Position numbers and translations under genes: made by a program
Source of the DNA: Acidiferrobacterales bacterium
GTDB lineage: Bacteria > Pseudomonadota > Gammaproteobacteria > Arenicellales > JAJDZL01
Length of the DNA stretch: 64,000 bases
Direction: 5' to 3'
NCBI GenBank assembly: GCA_028820695.1
Contig: JAPPIB010000055.1
Location: 1 to 64,000 of the forward strand
Notes under the pieces: generated by a model
What the model was told of the DNA's origin: nothing
Database searches by the model: none
What the model saw: the letters and a program-made list of their open reading frames with translations, nothing else
Shown here: piece by piece, positions 55,765-64,000 of the stretch
Layout: the number at the start of each line of letters is the position of its first letter
Numbering within the stretch: the first letter of the stretch is position 1

Positions 55765-55855
55765 ATAGTCGTCCTTGATGTCAAGTTAAAAGTGATATTT
55801 TACCACTGCCGCGGCATGCTCAGCTCCCGCCAGACGTTGTCGAAGGTCAAGCCGG

Positions 55856-56326
55856 TCAGGCCATCTGAGATAATACTTCCAACACTCTTGCGGGATGAGC
55901 CGACGCTTTCGGAACCCGTTTCCAATGGTGAGCGATCCTGCCTTCGCGGTCAACGATCACTGTTGATCGGATCACGCCGATTGTCTTTATGCCATACATA
56001 TTTTTCTCACCGTACGCACCATATTCGCTCATGACCTTGTGTTGCGGATCACAGAGCAGGGTAAATGGCAAATTGTACTTGTCAACAAACTTGGCGTGGG
56101 ATTCGGCATCGTCCGGTGATACCCCGATCACTTCGGTACCAGTGTCTCGAATGTCATCCCACAGATCCCTGAAACCACATGCCTCCTTCGTGCAACCGGG
56201 TGTGTTGTCACGCGGATAGAAAAAGATTACAACGTTGTTACCTCGCAAGTCAGAAAGTGACACATCAGCACCGTCAGTCGACTTCAACGTAAAGTCCGGT
56301 GCGTTCTGCCCTATTGTTACAGTCAT
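55856..56326 (-). CDS. bcp: Thioredoxin-dependent peroxiredoxin Bcp
   Basis: Bcp reduces hydrogen peroxide and organic peroxides. The peroxidatic Cys is in TPGCTKEAC near residue 45-50 and the second Cys of that motif is present. The length (156) is right and GGAG precedes the ATG by 7 bases. It is on the same strand as phaB but separated by 91 bases. Confidence 0.95.
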   Translation of the reverse strand: MTVTIGQNAPDFTLKSTDGADVSLSDLRGNNVVIFFYPRDNTPGCTKEACGFRDLWDDIRDTGTEVIGVSPDDAESHAKFVDKYNLPFTLLCDPQHKVMSEYGAYGEKNMYGIKTIGVIRSTVIVDREGRIAHHWKRVPKASAHPARVLEVLSQMA

Positions 56327-56528
56327 CGTTCATCTCCAATTGTTTGTGATCAACTGAGTGTCAATTGGGAAAATCCAAGAGAAAACCCGAACCGGCACAG
56401 ATTCGTCAAATTGTATTACGCCAGCCACACTATGGGAATCAATCAGTTTTTTCGTATTGCGTCGGGTACGGGTTAGAAAAATTCTTGGCAATGATGTGAA
56501 CAGTCACAAAAAATTCTTGGTGACCAGA

Positions 56529-57142
56529 TTACCGGTTTACGAAACCAATTAAATCTTTTTGGCGCGGCCGGCAGCGTATCAGGTTGCCTTCGTGCAACCC
56601 GCGAATTTCTCTTTCCACATAGCGAATGACCTCTTCACGATCGTTCTCCGGAATTCCCGCTTCCACAGCCATCCTATCGATATCTTCCTGACAAATCGCT
56701 TTCAATTCCAAAACGCAATGCTGCACTGCGAACAAAAACGCGATAGGTGAGTGCGGCCTTACCAACAAGAACCTCAAATTCCTCTTCAATCGCATAAGGG
56801 GAATCGAGAGGCTGGCAGCTTGAGCGGGCCCATTCTGACAGGCATTTTCCTTAATCTGCCGGCCATAGATGGGTCTATGAGAAGACCATCTGCAAGCAGG
56901 GCGTGAATGTTGAATATATCCCGTTGATTGATCGAGATATCTGCCAAGTCATCAACAACATACTTTATGGCTTCCTGGTGATTGAGGATCATTATGGCTT
57001 CCCTTCGATCTCTATCAGGCGCTTCTTGCCCGAAGCGAATTAAACGTTCCGATTCAAGAATGTTATAGGTGTTTCCTTCCATCCGAGATGACGCCCACGA
57101 CAGATCTACAAGTATTCTGCGGCATGATGAAGCGGCAAAAGA
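56529..57142 (-). pseudogene. Fic-family (AMPylase) gene remnant with central deletion
   Basis: Reading from 57142 the minus strand has DLSWASSRMEGNTYN, ILNHQEAI and IHALLADGLLIDPSMAGRLR, the N-terminal inhibitory and Fic-N region of a Fic protein. A second piece (56529-56795, another frame) has EVIRYVEREIRGLHEGNL, like the C-terminal end of the same family. The middle with the catalytic HPFxxGNGR is missing. A TAG at 57143-57145 closes the frame upstream. It cannot be an active AMPylase. Confidence 0.7.
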
Positions 57143-57419
57143 CTAACACAAAATTGGTGTTTTCGTGTCCAACGATTTAGGATGGCAAGACAGTGCGACC
57201 CGCACATCGATGGTTGGCGATCGGGAACCCGAGTCAGCAAGGTTGGGCGAAAGATACTAAAACACTTGACAAGAGAAAGTGAAAACTTATTCAATAGAAA
57301 CCGAAGCCTGACGATGAGGCATGAGCTCGAGAGTCCAAACAAAGTCAGAGTGAGTTCTGACAGACACGAGTTGGTCGTTTTAGGTCCGAAAGTTTCAATT
57401 CTAACGTTGGTGGCAGATT

Positions 57420-58502
57420 ATGGATTCTTTAGCAACACTCATTAACGGCGTCAAACAAAATTTGATTACTTCAGTCAACGCGTACCCGAGCGAAGCGTCG
57501 GTTAGTGTACAGATTGTCATTCCTGTCTTGACCCACCTTGGCTGGGATACTACTGATCCAAACGTAGTGGTTCCTGAATATTCAGTCAACAATCGTAGGG
57601 TGGATTATGCGCTGATTGTTCCTAAAGTCAGTGCGAATCCCAGATGTATCATTGAGGTGAAGGCTCTTGGAAAAGTTGATGCGGATCAGCAGTTGTTCGA
57701 ATACGCATTTCATACCGGAGTAGCACTTGCATTCTTAACTGATGGCAGAGAATGGAGGGTTTACTTACCGATTGAGCCCGGCAGCTATCAGGAACGCTTG
57801 GTTAGAACTTTTGATTTTGCCGGCGGCGACGAAAATCAAATAGCCAATGATCTTCGTGAACTTTTGTCGTATGACAACGTAGCGTCTGGCAAGTCAATTG
57901 AAATTGCAAAAAACATCAAAGAGAAAATTCAAAATCGCAACCTCGCAAGATCCAAAATTAGCGAAGCCTGGGGAAATTTGACGTCTGGCGAAGAAGCAAT
58001 ATTTGTTGAATTTCTTATAGAGGAAACTTCGCGAATATGCGGGTTTGCCCCTGAACAACAAGATGTAATTCAATTTTTTGAGAATTTGAGGTCACCTTCT
58101 CAACCCACTTCACACGAACCACGCGTAAAACTATCTGGTGATAAATCAACGCGGACATCCACCTTCAAAGGAAAAATTACTTACTGCCTATTCGGAGAAG
58201 AATATACCGAGCCCAATTACGGATCAGCATATGTGAAAATAATGGAAGTCTTGGCTCCGCGCTTATCAACTCAAGAGTTGAAAAGTTTAAATTTCTTTTA
58301 TGAACGAAAGGCGGATATGCCGATATCAATGGTTAATCGTGCTCGCCCTGTTCGAAGTGGAAGTTGGTGGATAAGCACACATTCGAATACCAAAACAAAA
58401 TTCCGGCATATCAAAATAGTGTGCAATGAATTATCTGTCAAATTTCAATCTGAGGAAGGAGTCCTATTGCCTGATCCGAATCAATCGAAAAGTCGTTCCT
58501 AA
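57420..58502 (+). CDS. Solitary PD-(D/E)xK nuclease, type I restriction HsdR_N-like
   Basis: The first 130 residues resemble the N-terminal nuclease domain of type I restriction subunit HsdR: PVLTHLGW, Asp62 (RRVDYAL), Glu79-V-Lys81 (IIEVKAL) and Q91-x3-Y95, i.e. the D-ExK-QxxxY pattern. There is no helicase domain; the 360-residue protein continues into a variable linker and a C-terminal domain (about 245-345, FGEEYTEPNYGSAY, SWWISTHSNT) like that found in stand-alone relatives. No HsdM or HsdS is nearby. Base composition is A/T-rich compared with the core genes, which suggests recent gain. A defence role is inferred. Confidence 0.75.
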   Translation: MDSLATLINGVKQNLITSVNAYPSEASVSVQIVIPVLTHLGWDTTDPNVVVPEYSVNNRRVDYALIVPKVSANPRCIIEVKALGKVDADQQLFEYAFHTGVALAFLTDGREWRVYLPIEPGSYQERLVRTFDFAGGDENQIANDLRELLSYDNVASGKSIEIAKNIKEKIQNRNLARSKISEAWGNLTSGEEAIFVEFLIEETSRICGFAPEQQDVIQFFENLRSPSQPTSHEPRVKLSGDKSTRTSTFKGKITYCLFGEEYTEPNYGSAYVKIMEVLAPRLSTQELKSLNFFYERKADMPISMVNRARPVRSGSWWISTHSNTKTKFRHIKIVCNELSVKFQSEEGVLLPDPNQSKSRS

Positions 58503-58805
58503 GCAAAATTCTGACGTTTTGCAATCGAAGGCGGCTTACACTAACAATATCCGGAGCAGATTCGGTGCGCTCGTCTTGCTGATATAGTGGTGATGTAGCA
58601 GTCGGAAAGGTTGCTCCTTTTCGCAACTGAGTTCGCCAGGTCATTCTCAGTCGAACCAATCAACTATGTAGACAGCCATGGGCAACTATATTCACTCCAA
58701 ACTTCGGAAAGCATCCACCGTTGAGTTAAACAGAGCCATTGTGAATCATCATGGGAAGGATTGTGCGGTCGAACCAACCGACACGATTTCAAAAACCTGA
58801 TCACC
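58503..58805. other. Intergenic region before phaE
   Basis: About 300 bases separate the nuclease gene from the PHA synthase operon. No gene, clear promoter or PhaR operator could be identified. Confidence 0.45.
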
Positions 58806-59663
58806 ATGTTTAATCCTTGGGCAACACAAAACCCCACCGACATCTACTCAATGTGGACTAAAGCGTGGTCAAACGCATCGCCGGCTTCTCCGGTCTACGC
58901 GCAAATGCACGAGCTTGGCAACTTCTTCCGCTCTGTGTTTGAGGCTGGGCAGAGTCCATCCGACCAAGCTGCCAGACAACGGCAGATGGAACAGATGATG
59001 AGGCAGTTCACCATCAACCCGATCCCGCCAAACTTCCCGCCCATGATTGATGTCTCGAACTACAACCCCTGGCAGCAGTTCTTCGACCAAGGCAAGACGC
59101 TGATGCGCCCAACGTCGTTGGGCAGTCAACCGCCCGCTCTTGGAATCGGGCGAGAATACCAGGAAGACTGGACTGAGTTATTGCGGCTGCAGCACGAATA
59201 TGGATCCGCGTTGCGGGAGTTCACAGCAATGTTCGATAAATTCACAATCAGTGCCAGCGAACGCTTCATTGAGTCGATTTCGGACATGGACGAAAACATG
59301 GGATTCGAGGATGTCTGTCGACAGTGGATTGACTGTTGTGACAGTGAATTTCTGAAAGTCGCCGGCACTGAGGACTTTTGTGTGGCGTATGGCAATCTGA
59401 TCGACGCCAGCATGCGACTGCTTCGTCATGGAACCAAAATGCAGGAACAGTTGGCCACTATGGCGGGACAACCCACGAGAACCGAATTGGATGACCTTCA
59501 TCTGAAAAATTCGCAATCCACTGCGGAAATTGAGCAACTCAACCTTAAAGTTCAAGATCTGGAAAGACGTCTGAAGAGCGTGCAGGCCTCTCAACGCAAA
59601 AAGACATCGAGAGCGTCGAGCACACCGAAGCGGCCCTCTACCCGAAGCAAGAAGACGAAATAG
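58806..59663 (+). CDS. phaE: PHA synthase class III subunit PhaE
   Basis: PhaE is the regulatory subunit of class III polyhydroxyalkanoate synthase. The 285-residue protein lacks catalytic residues, has the PhaE FxQW-like and SERFIESISDMDENMGFEDVCRQWIDCCD segment around residues 155-183, a C-terminal coiled stretch and a very basic tail (KKTSRA..KRPSTRSKK). The ATG at 58806 was chosen since the preceding 15 codons do not match the family. It is followed by phaC after 9 bases. Confidence 0.88.
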   Translation: MFNPWATQNPTDIYSMWTKAWSNASPASPVYAQMHELGNFFRSVFEAGQSPSDQAARQRQMEQMMRQFTINPIPPNFPPMIDVSNYNPWQQFFDQGKTLMRPTSLGSQPPALGIGREYQEDWTELLRLQHEYGSALREFTAMFDKFTISASERFIESISDMDENMGFEDVCRQWIDCCDSEFLKVAGTEDFCVAYGNLIDASMRLLRHGTKMQEQLATMAGQPTRTELDDLHLKNSQSTAEIEQLNLKVQDLERRLKSVQASQRKKTSRASSTPKRPSTRSKKTK

Positions 59664-59672
59664 CAAAAACCA

Positions 59673-60728
59673 ATGCAGAATTTCGAAAAAATTATCGAGG
59701 AATCAGTGCAGTTCCAAACACGGCTTGCACAAGGCGCGCAGGTCGCGGCCGGACTCGGTGAGATTTGTGTGGGCTCGACACCCAAGGAACTGGTCGATCA
59801 GGTTGGCGGTTTGCGCCTGTATCGCTATCAGCCCTTTTCGGACACAGCGACAACCGCCAGTCCCTTGCTGATTATCTACGCTCTGGTTAATCGACCATAT
59901 ATTGTTGATCTTCATGAACAGCGATCGCTGGTACAAGGACTGCTCGCGGAGGGTATTGACCTGTATCTCATTGACTGGGGATATCCCGGGCCCGGCGACC
60001 GTCTTTTGAATCTCCAGCAGTATGTTTCTGTATTGATCGATCGGTGTGTAGACCGAACACTGCAAAACTCAGGCGCAAAGCAGGTGAATCTTCTCGGCAT
60101 ATGTCAGGGCGGCACCATGAGTCTTTGCTACTCGGCCCTCCAACCGCGCAAAGTGCGAAATCTGGTCACGATGGTTACACCCGTTGACTTCCACACTTCA
60201 GACAATATGCTCGCGCACTGGTTTCGCGAGATTGATGTCGACCTTTTGGTTGACACGATGGGCAACGTTCCGGGAACACTTCTGAACAGCATTTTCCTAT
60301 CGTTGAGACCCTACAAACTGGGTGTTGAGAAATACCTGGATTTTGTGAAGATTTCCGACGATCCAGAAAAGGTGGAGAACTTCATGCGGATGGAAAAATG
60401 GATATTCGACAGCCCCGATCAAGCGGGCGAGATGTTCCGCGACTTTCTCAAGAACTTTTTTCACGAGAACAGGCTGGTAACCGGAGGATTATCGATCGGC
60501 GGCCTGCCTGTTGATATGAAGTCTGTATCGCAACCATTGCTGAACATCTTCGCCAAACAGGATCATCTGGTTCCACCCGCCTCGTCGCAGGCGTTGAAAT
60601 ATCTAACCGGATCGAAAGACTGTTCCGAACTCGCCTACGATACAGGACACATAGGGATTTACGTCAGTGCCAAAGCCGGGCGCGACATTCCACAGAGAAT
60701 GGCAAATTGGCTTCGCGAGCGGGCCTGA
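59673..60728 (+). CDS. phaC: PHA synthase class III catalytic subunit PhaC
   Basis: PhaC polymerises (R)-3-hydroxybutyryl-CoA into polyhydroxybutyrate at the granule surface. The 351-residue alpha/beta hydrolase has the lipase-like box GICQGG with the catalytic Cys near residue 146. The catalytic Asp is in AKQDHLVPP and the His in DTGHIGIY near the C-terminus. The short length and adjacent phaE define class III. It converges with the SPOR gene, leaving 16 bases. Confidence 0.95.
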   Translation: MQNFEKIIEESVQFQTRLAQGAQVAAGLGEICVGSTPKELVDQVGGLRLYRYQPFSDTATTASPLLIIYALVNRPYIVDLHEQRSLVQGLLAEGIDLYLIDWGYPGPGDRLLNLQQYVSVLIDRCVDRTLQNSGAKQVNLLGICQGGTMSLCYSALQPRKVRNLVTMVTPVDFHTSDNMLAHWFREIDVDLLVDTMGNVPGTLLNSIFLSLRPYKLGVEKYLDFVKISDDPEKVENFMRMEKWIFDSPDQAGEMFRDFLKNFFHENRLVTGGLSIGGLPVDMKSVSQPLLNIFAKQDHLVPPASSQALKYLTGSKDCSELAYDTGHIGIYVSAKAGRDIPQRMANWLRERA

Positions 60729-60744
60729 CGCAGGTCTGGCCAAA

Positions 60745-61386
60745 TCAGTTCTTGATTCGGAACTTGATTGATGGAAATCCGATGCTGTCCAGAAATTCGG
60801 CGGCTTCGTGCAATACATTCAACTGGTCAAAGGGACCAAGTCGAACTCGGTAGAAGTCTCCCCGATCCTCGACAGTCACCTTCTGGATAAATGCCTGCTG
60901 GCCGCTCAGGGCAAGTTTTGCCTTGACCGCATCCGCATCCTCGAAGTTATTGAAGGAGCCGACTTGCAGTACATATTCGGAGCCTTCAGGTTCTGGCGGC
61001 AGCTGGACAGTTTGTTCCGGCTGCGTATTCTCACTTTCAGTATCTTCGGGCTGGGACACCTCGGCTGTCTGCTGTTTCAGTTCTGGAGCAACGACCTGGG
61101 GCAACACGTACTCATCTTCCAACAGAAACTGGTGATAGCCGAATTGAAGCTTTGATTGGGCGTCGGCTGTCGACTCTTCCTTTGTACCTTGCGACTCGGT
61201 CACACTGTCACTTTCTTCAACCCGGTCGAGCAGGCTCGCGATGCCGGCCCCGATATTCAAAGGTCTGTCTTCCATTGCGCCCATCGTCAGCACGGTGGAT
61301 ATCACACCGACTAGGATTCCCAGAATGAACAGGCCGAATCCTGACGACTTTCGCCGGTTGGTTTTTTTGTTCCGCTTACGCGACAT
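60745..61386 (-). CDS. SPOR-domain protein, FtsN-like
   Basis: The 213-residue protein has a short basic cytoplasmic tail (MSRKRNKKTNRRK), one transmembrane helix (about 15-38), an acidic linker rich in Glu and Gln, and a C-terminal SPOR domain (about 135-212, YVLQVGSFNN) that binds denuded septal peptidoglycan. The order argS, ftsN-like is conserved in gammaproteobacteria; FtsN activates cell division. Essential FtsN motifs cannot be confirmed by eye. Confidence 0.83.
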   Translation of the reverse strand: MSRKRNKKTNRRKSSGFGLFILGILVGVISTVLTMGAMEDRPLNIGAGIASLLDRVEESDSVTESQGTKEESTADAQSKLQFGYHQFLLEDEYVLPQVVAPELKQQTAEVSQPEDTESENTQPEQTVQLPPEPEGSEYVLQVGSFNNFEDADAVKAKLALSGQQAFIQKVTVEDRGDFYRVRLGPFDQLNVLHEAAEFLDSIGFPSIKFRIKN

Positions 61387-61618
61387 CGTGAATTATCCTA
61401 TCGAGCGGTTGGTCGGTATGCCTGTATCCTGATCTGACCGGTGAACGCCGGCCTGTTGCCAATGGATTTGCGCTGAGATAATGAGTTTGCGTTGGCTGCA
61501 CTGCGGTGTCGGGACTCGATAACTGCCTCAATGGAGACTGCTCCATTACCACTTGCATCGCTGGGAAACTATATATCATTGGGCGGTAAGTGTCAACTAT
61601 TTATATTTTATCAATAAC

Positions 61619-63352
61619 TTACATTGATGTGGGCGCGGACACCCCAATGATATCAAGACCGTTCGCAAGCACCTGCCGAACTGAATCAATCAAGTCAAGC
61701 CGCGCACAACGCAATGCGTCCGCACAGTCGAGAATTCTCTCCTTGTTATAAAAGGAGTGAAAGTCAGTTGCAACGTCCCTCAGATAATACGCAACCTGGT
61801 GTGGTTCATAGTCGTTCGCAGCGCTGTGGACCACGTCTGGAAAACGCGAAAGGCGTCGAAGCAGATCCAATTCCGAATCCTCTGTCAGCAGGGAATGGTC
61901 GCCGTCGGTTCGATTGAGACCGCGCTCGTGCAACTGTCGCACGACGCTGCAGATTCTTGCATGGGCGTACTGAACGTAATAGACCGGGTTCTCGCCGGTT
62001 TGCCGTTTTGCGAGTTCAAGGTCGAAATCAAGATGCTGCTCGGACTTGCGCAGGATATAGAAAAATCGCGCCGCATCCCGACCGGTTTCCTCAATCAGTT
62101 CCTTCAGCGACACAAACTCTCCGGTTCGTGTCGACATCGACGCCTTGACAGAGTCGCGATAAAGCGTTGCAAATTGAACCAGCAGGATCTGAAGCCGCTG
62201 TGGATCCTCGCCACAGGCCTCCATCGCCGCTTTCATCCGGGTGACATAGCCGTGATGATCGGCACCCCAGATATTGATCACAAGATCATAATCCCGTCTC
62301 AACTTATCCAGGTGATAGGCAATGTCGGATGCGAAGTAAGTGAGATCGCCGTTCGCCCGAACCACCACCCGGTCTTTCTCATCGCCGAATCCACTGGAAC
62401 GGAACCAGGTTGCGCCGTCCGCCTCGTAAAGAAAACCGCGCTCCCGCAATTGTCTGATCGCACGCTCTACATCACCGTGCTTCGACACCTGGCTTTCAAA
62501 AAACCACCGGTCGTGCTGAACTCCGAAACGCGTGAGATCGGACCGAATCATCTCCATCATGTCTGCGAGAACATCGTCGCGCAACTGAAAGTAGGCGTTC
62601 TCTCCCAAAAATTGTCTGGTGCAGCTGATCAACTCGGTCAGGACAGCATCCCCGTCTTCGAGTTGAACATCGAACCGGGCACAGTCCGAACACACAAGCG
62701 AAGCGTGCTGCCGGACTTTGAGATTCTGAGCGCTTTCAATGATGTATTCACCCTGGTAGGCGTTATCCGGAAGTTTGACATCAAGGTTATGGAGCTGCAG
62801 ATAACGGATCCAGACGCTTACACACAGGATATCCATTTGTCGGCCGAGATCATTCACATAGTATTCGGTATCCACGTGGTGGCCAGCCGCCCGCAACAAC
62901 CGTGCGAGCGCATCGCCGAAGGCTGCTCCGCGACCGTGTCCGACATGCAGCGGACCGTTCGGGTTGGCGGAGACGAACTCAAGCAGGATACGGCCGGCTG
63001 TGCCAGGTGATGACTTGCCGAAATCGTCACCGCGTTTGAGTATTTCGCCGACCAAGCCTGTCAGGGCCTGTTTCGCGATGAAGAAATTTATGAACCCGGG
63101 GCCGGCAATTTCGGTCCGTTCCAGAAATTGCGCCGACGGGAGGCTGGCCTGTATTCTTTCCGCCAGCTCACGCGGCTTCATACCGCTTGCACGCGCCATG
63201 CTCATTGCCACGCCGGTTGCGTAATCGCCTTGACCGGCACGACGTGACGCCTCGACCGGACAATGCTCGGGAACAGCTTCAGCCGACAGTTCTCCCGATG
63301 CCGCAAGATGTTCAATGGATTGCGCGAGCAGGTCCTGTATTTTCGCTTTCAT
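61619..63352 (-). CDS. argS: Arginyl-tRNA synthetase
   Basis: ArgS charges tRNA-Arg. The 577-residue class I synthetase has the N-terminal Add1 domain, the HIGH-like HVGHGRG near residue 125, a KMSKS-type MSTRTGEFV around residue 385 and an anticodon-binding DALR domain at the C-terminus. The length is the same as in E. coli. It lies 13 bases after priA and is probably co-transcribed. Confidence 0.96.
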   Translation of the reverse strand: MKAKIQDLLAQSIEHLAASGELSAEAVPEHCPVEASRRAGQGDYATGVAMSMARASGMKPRELAERIQASLPSAQFLERTEIAGPGFINFFIAKQALTGLVGEILKRGDDFGKSSPGTAGRILLEFVSANPNGPLHVGHGRGAAFGDALARLLRAAGHHVDTEYYVNDLGRQMDILCVSVWIRYLQLHNLDVKLPDNAYQGEYIIESAQNLKVRQHASLVCSDCARFDVQLEDGDAVLTELISCTRQFLGENAYFQLRDDVLADMMEMIRSDLTRFGVQHDRWFFESQVSKHGDVERAIRQLRERGFLYEADGATWFRSSGFGDEKDRVVVRANGDLTYFASDIAYHLDKLRRDYDLVINIWGADHHGYVTRMKAAMEACGEDPQRLQILLVQFATLYRDSVKASMSTRTGEFVSLKELIEETGRDAARFFYILRKSEQHLDFDLELAKRQTGENPVYYVQYAHARICSVVRQLHERGLNRTDGDHSLLTEDSELDLLRRLSRFPDVVHSAANDYEPHQVAYYLRDVATDFHSFYNKERILDCADALRCARLDLIDSVRQVLANGLDIIGVSAPTSM

Positions 63353-63365
63353 GCAGTTTGGAGAC

Positions 63366-64000
63366 TCACATCAAGTCGATAGGGTCGACATCCAGACTCC
63401 AGCGCAACTGGCCTCTTTGAGGAATTTTTCGCAGCATTTGGGTCCAGATCCCGAGAAACTCCCTCATTGACCTGGGATTTTCGCCCGATACGAGCAGTTG
63501 CGCCCGATGCCTGTTGGATATTCTCTGTATCGGGGACTGTACTATATCAAATAGCCTTATGCCGCAATGGGATTGAAGTCTCAGAATGCTTGTAGCGTTG
63601 TCAAATGCCTGGTTGAGAAAATCCAGCTCTTTTCCCGCTTTTGGAGAATTCGCGCGAAGTAACGCATAGTGGGAATAAGGCGGTTGTCTTGCCGCCTTCC
63701 TCCGATCCAGTTCTTGCGAGGAAAATTGGAGGTAATTGTGAGTCAGCAGGCTGGAAAACACCTCATGGTCCGGAAACAGCGTCTGTATATAGACGTCACC
63801 AGGTTTTTCAAATCGGCCGGCTCGGCCGGCAACTTGCAGTACTTGCTGAATCATATGCTCTGTCGCACGAAAGTCCATACTGAAAAACCCGGCATCGACA
63901 TTGAGGATGCAAACCAAAGTGACATTCGGAAAGTCATGCCCTTTCGACAACATCTGCGTGCCGATAAGGATGTCCACTTCGCGGTTGTGGATACGTTGGA
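63366..64000 (-). CDS. priA: Primosomal protein N' (PriA) helicase, C-terminal part
   Basis: PriA restarts stalled replication forks. The partial frame continues past the window end and holds the last 210 or so residues: the helicase segment LIGTQMLSKGHDFPNVT, GRAGR, and the C-terminal domain with ARQPPYSHYALLRA. The zinc-binding and Walker motifs are outside the window. The order priA, argS supports the call. Confidence 0.95.
   Translation of the reverse strand, partial: QRIHNREVDILIGTQMLSKGHDFPNVTLVCILNVDAGFFSMDFRATEHMIQQVLQVAGRAGRFEKPGDVYIQTLFPDHEVFSSLLTHNYLQFSSQELDRRKAARQPPYSHYALLRANSPKAGKELDFLNQAFDNATSILRLQSHCGIRLFDIVQSPIQRISNRHRAQLLVSGENPRSMREFLGIWTQMLRKIPQRGQLRWSLDVDPIDLM

Noticed and set aside
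57182-57445. Plus-strand frame before the HsdR_N-like nuclease
   Set aside because: It overlaps the nuclease start, has no recognisable domain, and lacks a ribosome binding site.
61757-63010. Plus-strand frame of 417 codons
   Set aside because: Antisense to argS; its size comes from G/C-rich codon bias, not a gene.

Overview
This window looks like chromosomal DNA of a gammaproteobacterium, probably an aerobic heterotroph. The main evidence is gene order: tRNA-Gln, prs, rplY, pth, ychF; rpoZ, spoT, ridA, recG, ubiA; trxA, rho, rpmE, prmB; and priA, argS with an FtsN-like SPOR protein. The rRNA promoter and leader are also of gammaproteobacterial type. The species cannot be named from the 16S fragment. 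No CRISPR array, intact IS element or prophage was seen.

Layout. 1-510: 5' end of a 16S rRNA gene on the minus strand, with its boxA leader and a strong sigma-70 promoter. 876-1754: an orphan HNH nuclease. 2130-9409: tRNA-Gln, PRPP synthetase, L25, peptidyl-tRNA hydrolase, YchF and a long PutA. 9299-10270: a decayed ImmA/PIN module that runs into the 3' end of putA. 10712-16183: glutathione reductase, an orphan Xre-type antitoxin, an SsuABC/TauABC-type ABC transporter and aroE. 16370-25980: two tandem dimethylglycine/sarcosine-dehydrogenase-like flavoproteins, NnrS, a non-pyrrolysine MttB-family methyltransferase and a class III aminotransferase, together suggesting use of N-methylated amines. 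25992-32318: a DUF2306 membrane protein, ubiA, recG, ridA, spoT and rpoZ. 32520-37237: cytochrome b561, cytochrome c', and two paralogous phosphoribosyltransferases on either side of a ureohydrolase and a TauD-type dioxygenase.

37649-42426 is a biotin locus: bioF-bioD-bioA on the plus strand converges on a minus-strand pair, bioB and a small ferritin-like diiron protein. The diiron gene overlaps bioB by ATGA. No bioC, bioH or other known pimeloyl-synthesis gene lies in the window, so the diiron protein is the most interesting candidate for something undescribed. 42615-45532 holds a molybdenum-hydroxylase large subunit without its usual partner subunits and a CBS-less KdsD-like isomerase. 45743-50699 is a TRAP transporter whose large permease carries an extra C-terminal part of about 335 residues with predicted coiled coils.

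51195-61386 holds trxA, rho, rpmE, prmB, a short rubredoxin gene, phaR, phaB, bcp and, after a small accessory insertion (a broken Fic gene and a solitary HsdR_N-like nuclease), the class III PHA synthase genes phaE and phaC. This implies storage of polyhydroxybutyrate. The window closes with the SPOR protein, argS and the 3' part of priA. Defence and toxin-antitoxin remnants sit at several seams (1-2 kb, 9.3-10.3 kb, 12.1-12.5 kb, 56.5-58.5 kb), where conserved core blocks are joined by small insertions and deletions.
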